A stretch of 64,000 bases of DNA from Ferrovibrio sp046294345. GTDB lineage: Bacteria; Pseudomonadota; Alphaproteobacteria; Ferrovibrionales; Ferrovibrionaceae. Location of the stretch: contig JBKBJT010000010.1 of assembly GCA_046294345.1 (NCBI GenBank), forward strand, positions 1 to 64,000, given 5' to 3'. Of the stretch, positions 16,012-25,175 are shown one piece after another (the stretch's first letter is position 1; each line of letters starts with the position of its first letter). The position numbers and the translations under genes are program-made. The notes under the pieces are model-generated. The model searched no databases and had not been told where the DNA came from. It saw only the letters and a program-made list of their open reading frames with translations.

Positions 16012-17328
16012 TTATTCCGCTGCAGCGGGTTTGGCCGCTTTCTGCGCGGCACGCAGGGCCTGGTTCAGATCGTCGAGCAGATCCTGCGGGTCTTCCAGGC
16101 CGATGGACAGGCGCACCAGCTCCTCGCCGATGCCCGCAGCCTTCAGTTCGGCAGCGGACATCTGCTGGTGCGTGGTGCTGGCCGGATGGATCACCAGCGA
16201 CTTGGCATCGCCCACATTGGCCAGATGCGAGAATATCTGCAGCGTCTCGATCAGCGCGCGCCCGGCCTCGCGGCCGCCTTTCACGCCGAAGCTGAAGATC
16301 GCGCCGGCGCCCTTGGGCAGCAGGCGCTTGGCCAGCTCGTGGTCCGGGTGCTCGGGCAGATCGGGATACGAGACCCATTCCACGGCCGGATGGGATTTCA
16401 GGAACGCGGCTACCTTGCGGGCGTTTTCCACGTGGCGCGCCATGCGCAGATGCAGCGTCTCCACGCCCTGCAGCAGGTGGAAGGCATTGGTGGGCGACAG
16501 GCAGGCACCGAAATCGCGCAGGCCCTCGGCACGCGCCCGCATGATGAAAGCGGCAGGGCCGAATTCCTCGGCGAAATCGAGGCCGTGATAGCCGGCATAG
16601 GGTTCGGTGAGCGTCGGGAACTTGCCCGAGGCTTCCCAGTCGAAGCGGCCGGAATCGATCAGTGCGCCGCCGATGGCCACGCCATGGCCGCCGAGGAATT
16701 TCGTGGCCGAATGCATCACCAGATCGGCACCATGCTCGAAGCCGCGGAACAGGTACGGCGTGGCGAAAGTGCAATCCAGCATCAGCGGCAGACCGGCATC
16801 ATGGGCGATCTTCGCCACGGCCGGTACATCCAGCACCTCCAGGCCCGGATTGCCGAGGATCTCGCCGAAGACCAGCCGGGTTTCCGGCCTGATCGCGGCC
16901 TGCCAGGCCTTCAGGTCGCGCGGATCGACGAAGGTGGTGGTGATGCCGAAACGCGGCAGGGTATGGACCAGGATGTTGTAGCTGCCGCCATAGATGTTGC
17001 GCGAGGCGACGATATGGCCGCCCTGCCCCATCAGGGTGACGATGGCCAGATGCAGGGCCGCCTGGCCACTTGCGGTGCAGACCGCGCCGACGCCGCCTTC
17101 AAGTGCCGCCAGCCGCTCTTCCAGTACCGCCACCGTGGGATTGGAAATGCGCGAATAGATATGGCCGCCGCGTTCCAGGTTGAACAACGCCGCCGCATGA
17201 TCGGTATCGCGGAAAACGTAGGAGGTGGTCTGGTAGATCGGCACGGCGCGGGCGCCGGTGGCTGGATCGGGCTGCTGGCCGGCATGCAGACTGAGCGTGT
17301 CGAACCGGAAGAATTTCGGCCCCAGCAT
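16012..17328 (-). CDS. metY: O-acetylhomoserine sulfhydrylase
   Basis: PLP enzyme making homocysteine from O-acetylhomoserine and sulfide in direct-sulfhydrylation methionine synthesis. The 438-residue protein starts FDTLSLHAGQQPDPATGARAVPIYQTTSY, the MetY/Cys-Met family opening, and has the PLP lysine in SATKFLGGHG (K210). The length, about 430, and the YSRISNPT and GDAKSLVIHPASTTH motifs favour MetY over MetB/MetC. It heads a probable operon with the hydrolase and thiE. The 5' leader holds a terminator-like hairpin (17382-17420), suggesting transcription attenuation. Confidence 0.92.
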   Translation of the reverse strand: MLGPKFFRFDTLSLHAGQQPDPATGARAVPIYQTTSYVFRDTDHAAALFNLERGGHIYSRISNPTVAVLEERLAALEGGVGAVCTASGQAALHLAIVTLMGQGGHIVASRNIYGGSYNILVHTLPRFGITTTFVDPRDLKAWQAAIRPETRLVFGEILGNPGLEVLDVPAVAKIAHDAGLPLMLDCTFATPYLFRGFEHGADLVMHSATKFLGGHGVAIGGALIDSGRFDWEASGKFPTLTEPYAGYHGLDFAEEFGPAAFIMRARAEGLRDFGACLSPTNAFHLLQGVETLHLRMARHVENARKVAAFLKSHPAVEWVSYPDLPEHPDHELAKRLLPKGAGAIFSFGVKGGREAGRALIETLQIFSHLANVGDAKSLVIHPASTTHQQMSAAELKAAGIGEELVRLSIGLEDPQDLLDDLNQALRAAQKAAKPAAAE

Positions 17329-17381
17329 TGGTTCACTCCCTGACCGTTATCGCGGCCAGCATAGGCAACCGCGGCGGCCAT

Positions 17382-17420
17382 AAAAAGTGGGCCGCCTCTT
17401 CCTTGCGGAGGAGACGACCC
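17382..17420 (-). terminator. Terminator-like hairpin in the metY leader
   Basis: Minus strand: GGGTCGTCTC pairs with GAGGCGGCCC (10 bp, two G-U), with an inner TCC-GCAA-GGA tetraloop stem, followed by AC and TTTTT. It lies 54-92 bases upstream of the metY start and in the same direction, so it would stop metY transcription unless overcome. Confidence 0.6.
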
Positions 17421-17512
17421 AAAATTTCTGCCTCAAACCTCGAAACTGCGGCGATTAATCCATGCCGCCCGAACTCAAGTCAAGCAGATGTAACAATCTG
17501 TTTCAGGCACGC

Positions 17513-17543
17513 AAAAAACGGCCGCCGGACAGGCCGGCGGCCG
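17513..17543 (-). terminator. Strong minus-strand terminator with no known upstream gene
   Basis: Perfect 10-bp stem CGGCCGCCGG / CCGGCGGCCG, loop CCTGT on the minus strand, followed directly by TTTTTT. No minus-strand gene is visible upstream; it would end antisense transcripts from the tetR region before they reach metY. Confidence 0.75.
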
Positions 17544-17569
17544 AGGTCAAAACCAACAGGGAGGAAACT

Positions 17570-17620
17570 ATGACCGTGACCAACTGTAATCGCGGGACCA
17601 GCATGCCCGGTCTCACTTAA
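17570..17620 (+). CDS. Short ORF with strong ribosome site, in frame with tetR
   Basis: A 16-codon ORF (MTVTNCNRGTSMPGLT) preceded by GGGAGGA at ideal spacing, the best ribosome site in this region. It ends in TAA at 17618-17620 and is in the same frame as the TetR gene that begins a few codons later. It could be a leader peptide that couples translation to tetR. It could also be the original tetR start, cut off by a stop codon. Too short to classify. Confidence 0.4.
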   Translation: MTVTNCNRGTSMPGLT

Positions 17621-17647
17621 GATTTCGTGAAACCGGCCCGATCCTGT

Positions 17648-18292
17648 ATGGTCGCGCTGATGACAAAATCAGGGTCTGTGTCACAAACTGCCGCGGCCGG
17701 GCCGGATTCCGCCGAAACCGGCACCGTGCAGGATCGCCTGCTGGATGCCGCCCTGGTCTGCTTCCGGCGCATGGGCGGCAAGAGAACCCGGATCGAGGAT
17801 ATCGCCGCCGAAGCCGGGCTCGCCCGCACCGCGGTCTACCGCTACTACCCCAACAAACGCGCCATCGTGGCCGCCCTGGCGACGCGCTGGCTAGCCGAGG
17901 ACGAGACCCGGCTGGCCGAGATCGCCCGCGACCACGGCCGCAGTCCGGCTACCCGCCTGCAGGCTTTTCTGCTGGCCGATGCCGAAGCCACGCGGCGTTA
18001 CCTGGCCGATGCCTGCCTGGTCGAAGTGCTTGACGAAGTTATTGAAAATCTTAAGGCGATCCTGCTGCAGCATCGCTCCCATGTGCGCCGGCACCTGGCC
18101 GGCCTGCTGGCCGAGGGCAGCGCGGCGGGGGTATTCCGGGCCGACCCTGCCGATGCCATGGCCCAGACCATCGACGACCTGATGGCCCGGTTTCATGACC
18201 TGCGTCTGGCCGCCGACCTGGACAAGACGGCGTGGCGGGACCGGGCGAGTGCCGCCATAGATAACCTGATGCGGGCCATTCGCAGCCGTTAA
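17648..18292 (+). CDS. TetR-family transcriptional regulator
   Basis: A 214-residue repressor-type regulator. The N-terminal helix-turn-helix is clear: RLLDAALVCFRRMGGKRTRIEDIAAEAGLARTAVYRYYPNKRAIVAAL in segments at about residues 25-70. The C-terminal ligand/dimer domain is generic. The start is uncertain: GTG 17627, ATG 17648 and ATG 17660 all lack a good ribosome site, while a 16-codon ORF just upstream in the same frame has an excellent one. A palindrome lies between this gene and the next (18299-18325) and is a candidate operator. The gene downstream is probably its target or partner. Confidence 0.85.
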   Translation: MVALMTKSGSVSQTAAAGPDSAETGTVQDRLLDAALVCFRRMGGKRTRIEDIAAEAGLARTAVYRYYPNKRAIVAALATRWLAEDETRLAEIARDHGRSPATRLQAFLLADAEATRRYLADACLVEVLDEVIENLKAILLQHRSHVRRHLAGLLAEGSAAGVFRADPADAMAQTIDDLMARFHDLRLAADLDKTAWRDRASAAIDNLMRAIRSR

Positions 18293-18298
18293 TGATTT

Positions 18299-18325
18299 GA
18301 CATGTGACATTTTTTGTCATATGTC
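18299..18325. promoter_or_regulatory. Candidate TetR operator palindrome
   Basis: GACATGTGACA and TGTCATATGTC form an 11-bp inverted repeat with one mismatch around TTTTT, 6 bases past the tetR stop and 7 bases before the ATG of the next gene. The size and symmetry suit a TetR-dimer site. As RNA it could also be a hairpin next to the start codon. Confidence 0.45.
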
Positions 18326-18331
18326 TTTCGC

Positions 18332-18814
18332 ATGTCGCCGATCCAGAAGACCGTCACCCGCCAATTCATGGGCGCCATGCTCGCCGTCTCGGCCTTTTTG
18401 GCGCGGCGGCCGGGTCTGCAACCCCTGAGCTTTGCCTGGTCGCGAGCCCTGGCTAGCCTGGCCATCCGGCGCAAACGGATCGGCCCCGCCGCCGACCTGC
18501 AGGCGCTGGGCCGCGCCTGGCAGAGCAGCTTCCCCTCGGCCAGGCAGATCCCAGTCGAGAGAATCGCCGGGGATACCGTCTATGCCCGCATCGAAACGCG
18601 CTGCCCGCTGCGCGGCAGCGGCGCCACGACGGCCTGCTGGCGGATGATGGAATACGATCGTGCGGTGGCCCGCGCCGCCGGTGGGCAGTTCGTGGTGCTG
18701 CAAAGCCAGGCGGAGCCCGGTGTCACGGTTTGCCGCGTTGCCTTGCAACGGACTGCAGCGACGACGAATGACTTGGTGCCGGCGCATATCCGGGCACCGG
18801 AGCCGGCACGATGA
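18332..18814 (+). CDS. Conserved-looking protein of unknown function downstream of tetR
   Basis: A 160-residue protein that I do not recognise. It has a hydrophobic N-terminal stretch (about 12-25) that is broken by charged residues, so export is doubtful. The C-terminal half is compact and motif-like: ETRCPLRGSG, ACWRMMEYDRAVA, GGQFVVLQSQAEPGV and VCRVALQ, with three cysteines. Such motifs suggest a small ligand-binding or enzyme domain. The ATG at 18332 is used; the frame extends to a TTG at 18314. Its start lies directly beside a palindrome, so it may be controlled by the adjacent TetR protein. Confidence 0.6.
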   Translation: MSPIQKTVTRQFMGAMLAVSAFLARRPGLQPLSFAWSRALASLAIRRKRIGPAADLQALGRAWQSSFPSARQIPVERIAGDTVYARIETRCPLRGSGATTACWRMMEYDRAVARAAGGQFVVLQSQAEPGVTVCRVALQRTAATTNDLVPAHIRAPEPAR

Positions 18815-18832
18815 TTATCTTCTAGAGAATGA

Positions 18833-19009
18833 TTATTTCTTGAAGAAGGTATCGGCGGCGCCGCGTGCCGCCTGCTTCTGTCTGATCACACTGCGGATCG
18901 TGACGATTTCGCTCTCCAGCAGCTCAATCCTCGCTTCAAGATCCTCGATCGACATCACGTCGAATTTCACCGGTTGCGGCTTACGTGATTCTGCCTCGTC
19001 CCAATCCAT
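18833..19009 (-). CDS. DUF1192 small protein
   Basis: A 58-residue protein with the DUF1192 pattern: MDWDEAESRKPQPVKFDV, then MSIEDLEARIELLESEI forming a short coiled coil, ending AADTFFKK. DUF1192 proteins are small, cytosolic and common in alphaproteobacteria; function unknown. GGGAGGG precedes the ATG at a good distance. It is divergent from the quinone oxidoreductase gene, a neighbourhood I recall as common in this class, and convergent with the unknown gene at 18332. Confidence 0.85.
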   Translation of the reverse strand: MDWDEAESRKPQPVKFDVMSIEDLEARIELLESEIVTIRSVIRQKQAARGAADTFFKK

Positions 19010-19141
19010 GCCGCCCTCCCGTCTCGCTTTGGCGTCATCCTAGCCTCAGGCTGCCGGGCGAACAATTTGCTTTTGCCTGTGCTTGCCGATGCGGCAGCGG
19101 ACGGCTAGACCAGCAAGGTCATCCAGCTCCGGGAGATTCCG

Positions 19142-20137
19142 ATGTTGCCGCAGACCATGACCGTGATCGAGATCAGCCAGCCTGGCGGGCCCGAGGTGCT
19201 GAAACCGGCCGAACGGCCGCTGCCACAGCCGGCCGAGGGCGAGGTGCTGATCAGGGTGCATGCGGCCGGCGTGAACCGGCCCGATGTGCTGCAACGGTCC
19301 GGCATGTATCCGCCGCCGCCCGGCGCGCCGGATTATCCCGGCTTGGAAGTGGCCGGCGAAATCGCGGCACTGGGCAAAAACGTCGGGCGCTGGAAAATCG
19401 GCGACAAAGTTTGCGCCCTGGTGGCCGGCGGTGGCTATGCCACCTATTGCGTGGCGCCGGCCGAGCAATGCCTGCCGGTGCCACAGGGCCTCGACATGGC
19501 CGAAGCCGCCGCCCTGCCGGAAAACTGGTTCACCGTGTGGACCAACATCGCCGACCGCGGCGCGCTGAAACCGGGCGAGAGCATCCTGATCCATGGCGGC
19601 GCCTCGGGCATCGGCGTCGCCGCCATCCAGCTGGCCAGGCTGCTGGGTGCGACGAAAATCTACGCCACCGCCGGCACCGACGAGAAATGCAAGTTCTGCG
19701 AAAGCATCGGCGCCACCAAGGCGATCAACTACAAGACAGAGGATTTCGCCGCCCGCATCCAGGAGCTGACCGGCGGCAAGGGCGTCGACGTGATCCTCGA
19801 CATGGTGGGCGGCAGGTATTTCACACCCAATGTCAAAAGCCTGGCCGAGGACGGCCGGCTGGTGATCATCGCGGTGCAGGGCGGCCCGAAGGGCGAGGGC
19901 GACCTGAGCGTGGTGATGCGCAAGCGGCTGACCGTGACCGGTTCAACCCTGCGGCCCCGCCCCGTGGCCTTCAAGGCGGCCATTGCCCGGGCACTGGAGG
20001 AGACGGTCTGGCCGGCCTTCGCCAAAGGCGAGCTGAAAGCCGTGATAGACTCCCGTTTTCCGCTGGAACAGGCCGCTGCCGCCCATGCCCGGATCGACCA
20101 TGCCGACCATGTCGGCAAGGTACTGCTAACCGTTTGA
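19142..20137 (+). CDS. NAD(P)H-quinone oxidoreductase, zinc-free MDR family
   Basis: A 331-residue medium-chain reductase of the QOR/PIG3 group. Visible parts are the GroES-like N-terminal domain (VLIRVHAAGVNRPDVLQRSG and GLEVAGEI), then a Rossmann domain with IHGGASGIGVAAIQLA and FDMVGG-like ILDMVGGRYF. The zinc-ligand cysteines of alcohol dehydrogenases are absent, as expected for quinone reductases. It probably reduces quinones or enals with NADPH. ATTCCG precedes the ATG at 19142, with GGGAG about 6-10 bases before it. Confidence 0.9.
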   Translation: MLPQTMTVIEISQPGGPEVLKPAERPLPQPAEGEVLIRVHAAGVNRPDVLQRSGMYPPPPGAPDYPGLEVAGEIAALGKNVGRWKIGDKVCALVAGGGYATYCVAPAEQCLPVPQGLDMAEAAALPENWFTVWTNIADRGALKPGESILIHGGASGIGVAAIQLARLLGATKIYATAGTDEKCKFCESIGATKAINYKTEDFAARIQELTGGKGVDVILDMVGGRYFTPNVKSLAEDGRLVIIAVQGGPKGEGDLSVVMRKRLTVTGSTLRPRPVAFKAAIARALEETVWPAFAKGELKAVIDSRFPLEQAAAAHARIDHADHVGKVLLTV

Positions 20138-20269
20138 AGAAAAACAAATAACGGTTCAAAGCCGGGGTGGTTGCGCCCGGGGGGCGATCCACTATATTGT
20201 CGCGCGATTTTATCTGAGCCCCGCGGGCGGCCCCTGAAGCCGGCCGGCCGCAATAAGAGGATATTGCCC

Positions 20270-20923
20270 ATGGCATTGCCGTTGATGCCGAAAGCCACCG
20301 CCGTGTGGCTGATCGACAATACCAAACTGACCTTCGACCAGATCGCCCGGTTCTGCGGTCTGCATGTGCTTGAGGTCAAGGGCATCGCCGATGGCGAAGT
20401 GGCCGTCGGCATCGTCGGCCTCGATCCGGTGGCCAATGGTCAGATCGCACCAGGCGAAATCGAGCGTTGCGAGAAAGATCCCGCCGCCGACCTCAAGCTG
20501 CTCGAACCAACCGTGCCGGTGCAGCGTCAGAAGACCAAGGGCGCGAAATACACCCCGCTGTCCAAGCGCCAGGATCGCCCCGACGCCATCGCCTGGCTGC
20601 TGAAGTATCATCCGGAAGTGCCGGATGCGCAGGTGCAGAAGCTGCTCGGCACCACCAAGGCCACCATCGACTCCGTGCGCAACCGCACGCACTGGAACCA
20701 CGTCAACATCAAGCCGCGCGATCCGGTTTCGCTGGGCATCTGCAGCCAGACCGAACTCGACCGCGTGCTGATCCTGGCCGCCAAGCGCCGCGAGAACAAG
20801 GAAAAGCGCGAGGCTCGCGAAGCCCGCAAGGCCGCGCGCGCCGAAGCATCACCGGCCACGGAAACCCAGCCGGAACCGCCGGCGGAAACCACGCCCGATA
20901 TGCAGCCGTCCAGCGACGAGTAA
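20270..20923 (+). CDS. trcR: DUF1013 cell-cycle transcriptional regulator (TrcR-like)
   Basis: A 217-residue DUF1013 protein. The N-terminal part has a helix-turn-helix pattern (KATAVWLIDNTKLTFDQIA, FCGLHVLEVKGIADG), and the core motif KRQDRPDAIAWLLKYHPE, then QVQKLLGTTKATIDSVRNRTHW, is the strongly conserved DUF1013 signature. The C-terminal tail is charged and Ala-rich. Current annotation names this family TrcR, an alphaproteobacterial cell-cycle transcription regulator; I rely on memory for that name. AAGAGG precedes the ATG; the frame from 20171 is non-coding ahead of it. A terminator follows at once, so the gene stands alone. Confidence 0.88.
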   Translation: MALPLMPKATAVWLIDNTKLTFDQIARFCGLHVLEVKGIADGEVAVGIVGLDPVANGQIAPGEIERCEKDPAADLKLLEPTVPVQRQKTKGAKYTPLSKRQDRPDAIAWLLKYHPEVPDAQVQKLLGTTKATIDSVRNRTHWNHVNIKPRDPVSLGICSQTELDRVLILAAKRRENKEKREAREARKAARAEASPATETQPEPPAETTPDMQPSSDE

Positions 20924-20948
20924 TCTCTTTTTCCGCATATCCCATGCA

Positions 20949-20983
20949 CGCCGCCGGTTTCACCACCGGCGGCGTTCTTGTTT
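20949..20983 (+). terminator. Rho-independent terminator after trcR
   Basis: Perfect 10-bp stem CGCCGCCGGT / ACCGGCGGCG with loop TTCACC, followed by TTCTTGTTT. Confidence 0.85.
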
Positions 20984-21278
20984 GCGGGCCTAATGCGGCA
21001 TATCCGCCGCCGATTACAACCGCGCAGCCCGATGGACAATCGCGCTGCGTGCCGCCGGAATGGCGCGGCACGTTAAAGCCATGTCGCCGTGTTATCAGGT
21101 CATTCTCTCGCATTGCGGCAACACGCCCAATCGTCAGGCAAACCAGCATCTTTGCGGCTTCGCAGCGCAAGAAGGTCTAGGCACTGCTACTGGTTTCCGC
21201 TATAGGCTGATCGGAACAAGCCGGATCAACGACCATGAATTGGCGCCGGCGTAACCAGTGTCGGGGCGTTTCTAACTC
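20984..21278. other. Non-coding gap upstream of the peptide ABC operon
   Basis: No convincing gene is seen. Short open frames here lack ribosome sites and normal codon use. It must hold the promoter of the permease operon; CGCTATAGG near 21198 is a weak -10 candidate. There is no trace of a binding-protein gene, which is usually found in this position. Confidence 0.5.
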
Positions 21279-22253
21279 ATGCTCGTATTCATCATCCGAC
21301 GACTGATGCAGGCCGCCCTCGTGGTGGCCGTCATGTCGGTGCTGGTCTTCGTCGGCATCTACATGATCGGCGACCCGCTGGCGATCCTGGTCAGCCCCGA
21401 GGCGACCGAGTTGGATCGCGAGGCGATCGCCCGTTCGCTCGGCCTCGACCGTCCGATGTGGGAGCAGTATCTCGCTTTCGTCTCCTCGGCCATGCAGGGC
21501 GATTTCGGCAAGTCCTTCGTCTTCGGCCAGCCCGCCATCGGCCTGATCCTGGAACGCATGCCGGCCACGCTGGAACTTGCCATCATCGCCACCTTCATGT
21601 CGGTCGTGATCGGCGTGCCGCTGGGCCTCTATGCCGGACTGCGTCACGAAACCGTGGCCGCACGGGCAATCATGGCCGGTTCGGTGCTGGGCTTCAGCCT
21701 GCCGAATTTCTGGGTCGGCCTGATGCTGATCATGGTCTTCGCCGTACAACTCGGCTGGCTGCCGGCTTCCGGCCGCGGCCCCACCGTGGAAATCTTCGGC
21801 ATCCATCTCAGCTTCCTCACGCTGGAAGGCTGGAAATACCTGGCGTTGCCCGCGCTTACGCTCGGCCTGTCGAAATGCGCGTTGATCGTGCGCCTGGCCC
21901 GCGCCACCGCGCGCGAAGTGATGCTGATGGATTTCGTGAAATTCGCCCGTGCCAAGGGCCTGAACGAAAAGCGCGTGATCGGCGTGCATATCCTGAAGAA
22001 CATCATGGTGCCGATCACCACCGTCACCGGCCTGGAACTGGGCACCCTGATTGCCTTCGCCGTGATCACCGAAACGATCTTCTCCTGGCCCGGCATGGGC
22101 AAGCTGCTGATCGACTCCATCGTGCATCTCGACCGCCCGGTGGTGGTGGCCTACCTGATCGTCGTCGTCCTGCTGCTGGTGCTGATCAGCCTGATCGTCG
22201 ATATCCTTTATTCCGTGCTCGATCCGCGTGTGCGGCTCGGCGACGCGAAGTAA
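21279..22253 (+). CDS. Peptide/nickel-type ABC transporter permease (DppB-like)
   Basis: A 324-residue inner-membrane permease with six membrane helices and the BPD_transp_1 domain. The N-terminus MLVFIIRRLMQAALVVAVMSV and the segment GLDRPMWEQYLAFVSSAMQGDFGKSF are typical of DppB/OppB. The coupling-helix EAA loop is RATAREVMLMDFVKFARAKGL. It pairs with the DppC-like protein 15 bases downstream and with two ATPases. Substrate (peptide, nickel, glutathione or other) cannot be set by sequence because the binding protein is missing. Confidence 0.92.
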   Translation: MLVFIIRRLMQAALVVAVMSVLVFVGIYMIGDPLAILVSPEATELDREAIARSLGLDRPMWEQYLAFVSSAMQGDFGKSFVFGQPAIGLILERMPATLELAIIATFMSVVIGVPLGLYAGLRHETVAARAIMAGSVLGFSLPNFWVGLMLIMVFAVQLGWLPASGRGPTVEIFGIHLSFLTLEGWKYLALPALTLGLSKCALIVRLARATAREVMLMDFVKFARAKGLNEKRVIGVHILKNIMVPITTVTGLELGTLIAFAVITETIFSWPGMGKLLIDSIVHLDRPVVVAYLIVVVLLLVLISLIVDILYSVLDPRVRLGDAK

Positions 22254-22268
22254 CCGGGGGCGCGCAGC

Positions 22269-23180
22269 ATGACCGACGCAACCCTGCCCGTCGCCGAGCT
22301 GGCCAAGACGGAATCGCCCTGGAAGCGGATCGCCGCCGAATTCGCCGAGAGCAAACTGGCCCTGCTCGGCTTCGTCACGCTGGTGGCGCTGCTGCTGGCC
22401 GCCGTGCTGGCGCCCTGGCTGTCGCCACAGGATCCCTACGATCTGGCCGGTCTCGACATTCTCGATGCCCGCCTGCCGCCCGGCGAGGTCTCCGGCATGG
22501 GCCTGACCTTCCTGCTCGGCAGCGACGGCCAGGGCCGCGACATGCTGAGCGCCATGCTCTACGGCCTGCGCATCAGCCTGGTGGTCGGCGTCGTCTCGGT
22601 GGTCGCCTCGCTGGCGATCGGTGCCGTGGCCGGCATGGCGGCCGCCTATTTCGGCGGCAAGGTCGACGCGATCATCATGCGCATCGTCGACATCCAGTTG
22701 TCCTTCCCCGCCATCCTGGTCGCGCTGATCCTGCTGGCCATGCTGGGCAACGGCATGGACAAGGTGATCATCGCGCTGATTGCCGTGCAATGGGCCTATT
22801 TCGCCCGTTCCGCCCATGGCGCGGCGCTGGTGGAGCGCAACAAGGAATATGTCGAGGCCGCGCGCTGCCTGGGCCTGAGCCGCACCCGCATGCTGCTGCG
22901 CCATCTGCTGCCCAACTGCATGCCGCCGCTGATCGTGATCGCCACCATCAACATTGCCCGCGCCATCACCCTGGAGGCGACGCTCAGCTTCCTCGGCCTC
23001 GGCGTGCCGGTCACCGAGCCGTCGCTCGGCATGCTGATTGCGAACGGCTTCGACTACCTGCTCAGCGGCGTGTACTGGATCTCGTTATTCCCCGGCATCC
23101 TGCTCACCCTCGTCATCATCGCGATCAACCTGGTTGGCGACCAGTTGCGCGACGTGCTCAACCCCCGTCTCAAGCGCTAA
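22269..23180 (+). CDS. Peptide/nickel-type ABC transporter permease (DppC-like)
   Basis: A 303-residue permease with the N-terminal OppC_N helix (about 30-55), the SPQDPYDLAGLDILDARLPPG loop that resembles other DppC proteins, and LLGSDGQGRDMLSAMLYGLRISL leading into the transport domain. The EAA loop is VERNKEYVEAARCLGLSRTRML. It is the second permease of the heterodimer. The gene is 15 bases from the first permease and 7 bases from the ATPase, in one operon. Confidence 0.92.
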   Translation: MTDATLPVAELAKTESPWKRIAAEFAESKLALLGFVTLVALLLAAVLAPWLSPQDPYDLAGLDILDARLPPGEVSGMGLTFLLGSDGQGRDMLSAMLYGLRISLVVGVVSVVASLAIGAVAGMAAAYFGGKVDAIIMRIVDIQLSFPAILVALILLAMLGNGMDKVIIALIAVQWAYFARSAHGAALVERNKEYVEAARCLGLSRTRMLLRHLLPNCMPPLIVIATINIARAITLEATLSFLGLGVPVTEPSLGMLIANGFDYLLSGVYWISLFPGILLTLVIIAINLVGDQLRDVLNPRLKR

Positions 23181-23187
23181 GAGTCCC

Positions 23188-24179
23188 ATGGTCGCGACGC
23201 TCCAGGTCGAGAATCTCGAAACCCATTTCCCCAGCCGCGACGGCATCGTGCGCGCTGTCGACGGCGTCAGCTTCGCCATCGAGCCCGGCGAAATCCTCGG
23301 CCTGGTCGGCGAGTCCGGCTCGGGCAAGTCGATCACCGGCTTTTCCATCCTGGGCCTGATCGACCCGCCGGGCCGCATCGCCACCGGCAGCATCAAGTTC
23401 AAGGGCGAAGAACTGACCACGGCCAGCCCGGAACGCCTGCGCCAGCTGCGCGGCGCGCGCATCGCGATGATCTTCCAGGATCCGATGATGACGCTGAACC
23501 CGGTTCTGCGCATCGACACCCAGATGATCGAAACCGTGCAGGCGCACGAAAAGGTCAGCGAGGCTGCCGCCCGCGCGCGCTGCGTCGAGACGCTGAAGGC
23601 TGTCGGCATCGCCGCGCCGGAAGACCGCCTGAAATCCTACCCGCACCAGTTCTCGGGCGGCATGCGCCAGCGCATCGCCATCGCCACCGCGCTGCTGCAC
23701 AAGCCCGACCTGATCATCGCCGACGAGCCCACCACGGCGCTCGACGTGACCATCCAGGGCCAGATTCTGTACGAGATGCGCAAGCTGTGCCGCGACACCG
23801 GCACGTCGCTGGTCTGGATCACGCACGACCTTTCCGTCGTGGCCGGCCTGGCCGACCGCATCATGGTGATGTATGCCGGCCGCATCGTGGAAACCGGCCC
23901 GATCGCCACCGTGATCGAGCGCCCGCAGCATCCCTATACCCGCGGCCTGATCGGCTCGGTGCCCGGCGCCATGCCGCGCGGCAAGCGGCTGTTCCAGATT
24001 CCCGGCATGACGCCGGCCCTGGTCAACCTGCCGCCGGGCTGCCGCTTCAAGAACCGCTGCGCCCGCGCCGATGCCGCCTGCGATGCCATGCCGGACCTGG
24101 CCGAACTGCAGCCAGGCCATGGCGTGCGCTGCCATCACCCGTTCGGCGCCGAGCCGCTGACTCTCGCCGAGGTCCGGTC

Positions 24180-24183
<4 letters not shown>
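23188..24183 (+). CDS. Peptide ABC transporter ATPase (DppD-like)
   Basis: A 331-residue ATPase: Walker A GESGSGKS (about 38), Q-loop QDPMMTLNP, signature FSGGMRQRIAIA, Walker B LIIADEPTTALDVT and H-loop WITHDL. The C-terminal oligopeptide/dipeptide extension includes a CRFKNRCARADAAC cluster, the cysteine-rich motif that binds Fe-S in DppD/OppD proteins. The start at 23188 follows the DppC stop by 7 bases. The stop overlaps the next ATPase start in ATGA. Confidence 0.92.

Positions 24184-25175
<992 letters not shown>

Larger units (their letters stand above)
17329..17569. other. metY/tetR divergent intergenic region
   Basis: No gene is seen here. On the minus strand it holds a candidate metY promoter (-35 TTGACT 17483-17478, 18-base spacer, -10 ATTAAT 17459-17454) and two hairpin terminators (17382-17420 and 17513-17543). 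A third perfect pairing, GGCGGCC with GGCCGCC, links the 3' arm of the first hairpin with sequence just downstream and would compete with it. On the plus strand the region ends in a strong ribosome site before a 16-codon ORF. Confidence 0.6.

Noticed and set aside
14534..16588. A 684-codon plus-strand frame across thiE, the hydrolase and metY
   Set aside because: It spans three genes with clear motifs on the other strand and has no motif itself.
15992..16774. N-terminal extension of the alpha/beta hydrolase
   Set aside because: The extra 260 codons overlap metY in another frame and have no hydrolase sequence. The ATG at 15991 begins the family fold.
17329..17500. SAM-II riboswitch before metY
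   Set aside because: I could not find the pseudoknot core or its conserved A-rich segment; only a terminator-type hairpin is supported.
18811..18836. Direct repeat ATGATTAT (two copies)
   Set aside because: Only 8 bases long, in the junction of two convergent genes; no sign of a mobile element.
21177..22904. A 575-codon minus-strand frame opposite the peptide permeases
   Set aside because: Shadow of two well-conserved permease genes; no domain of its own.
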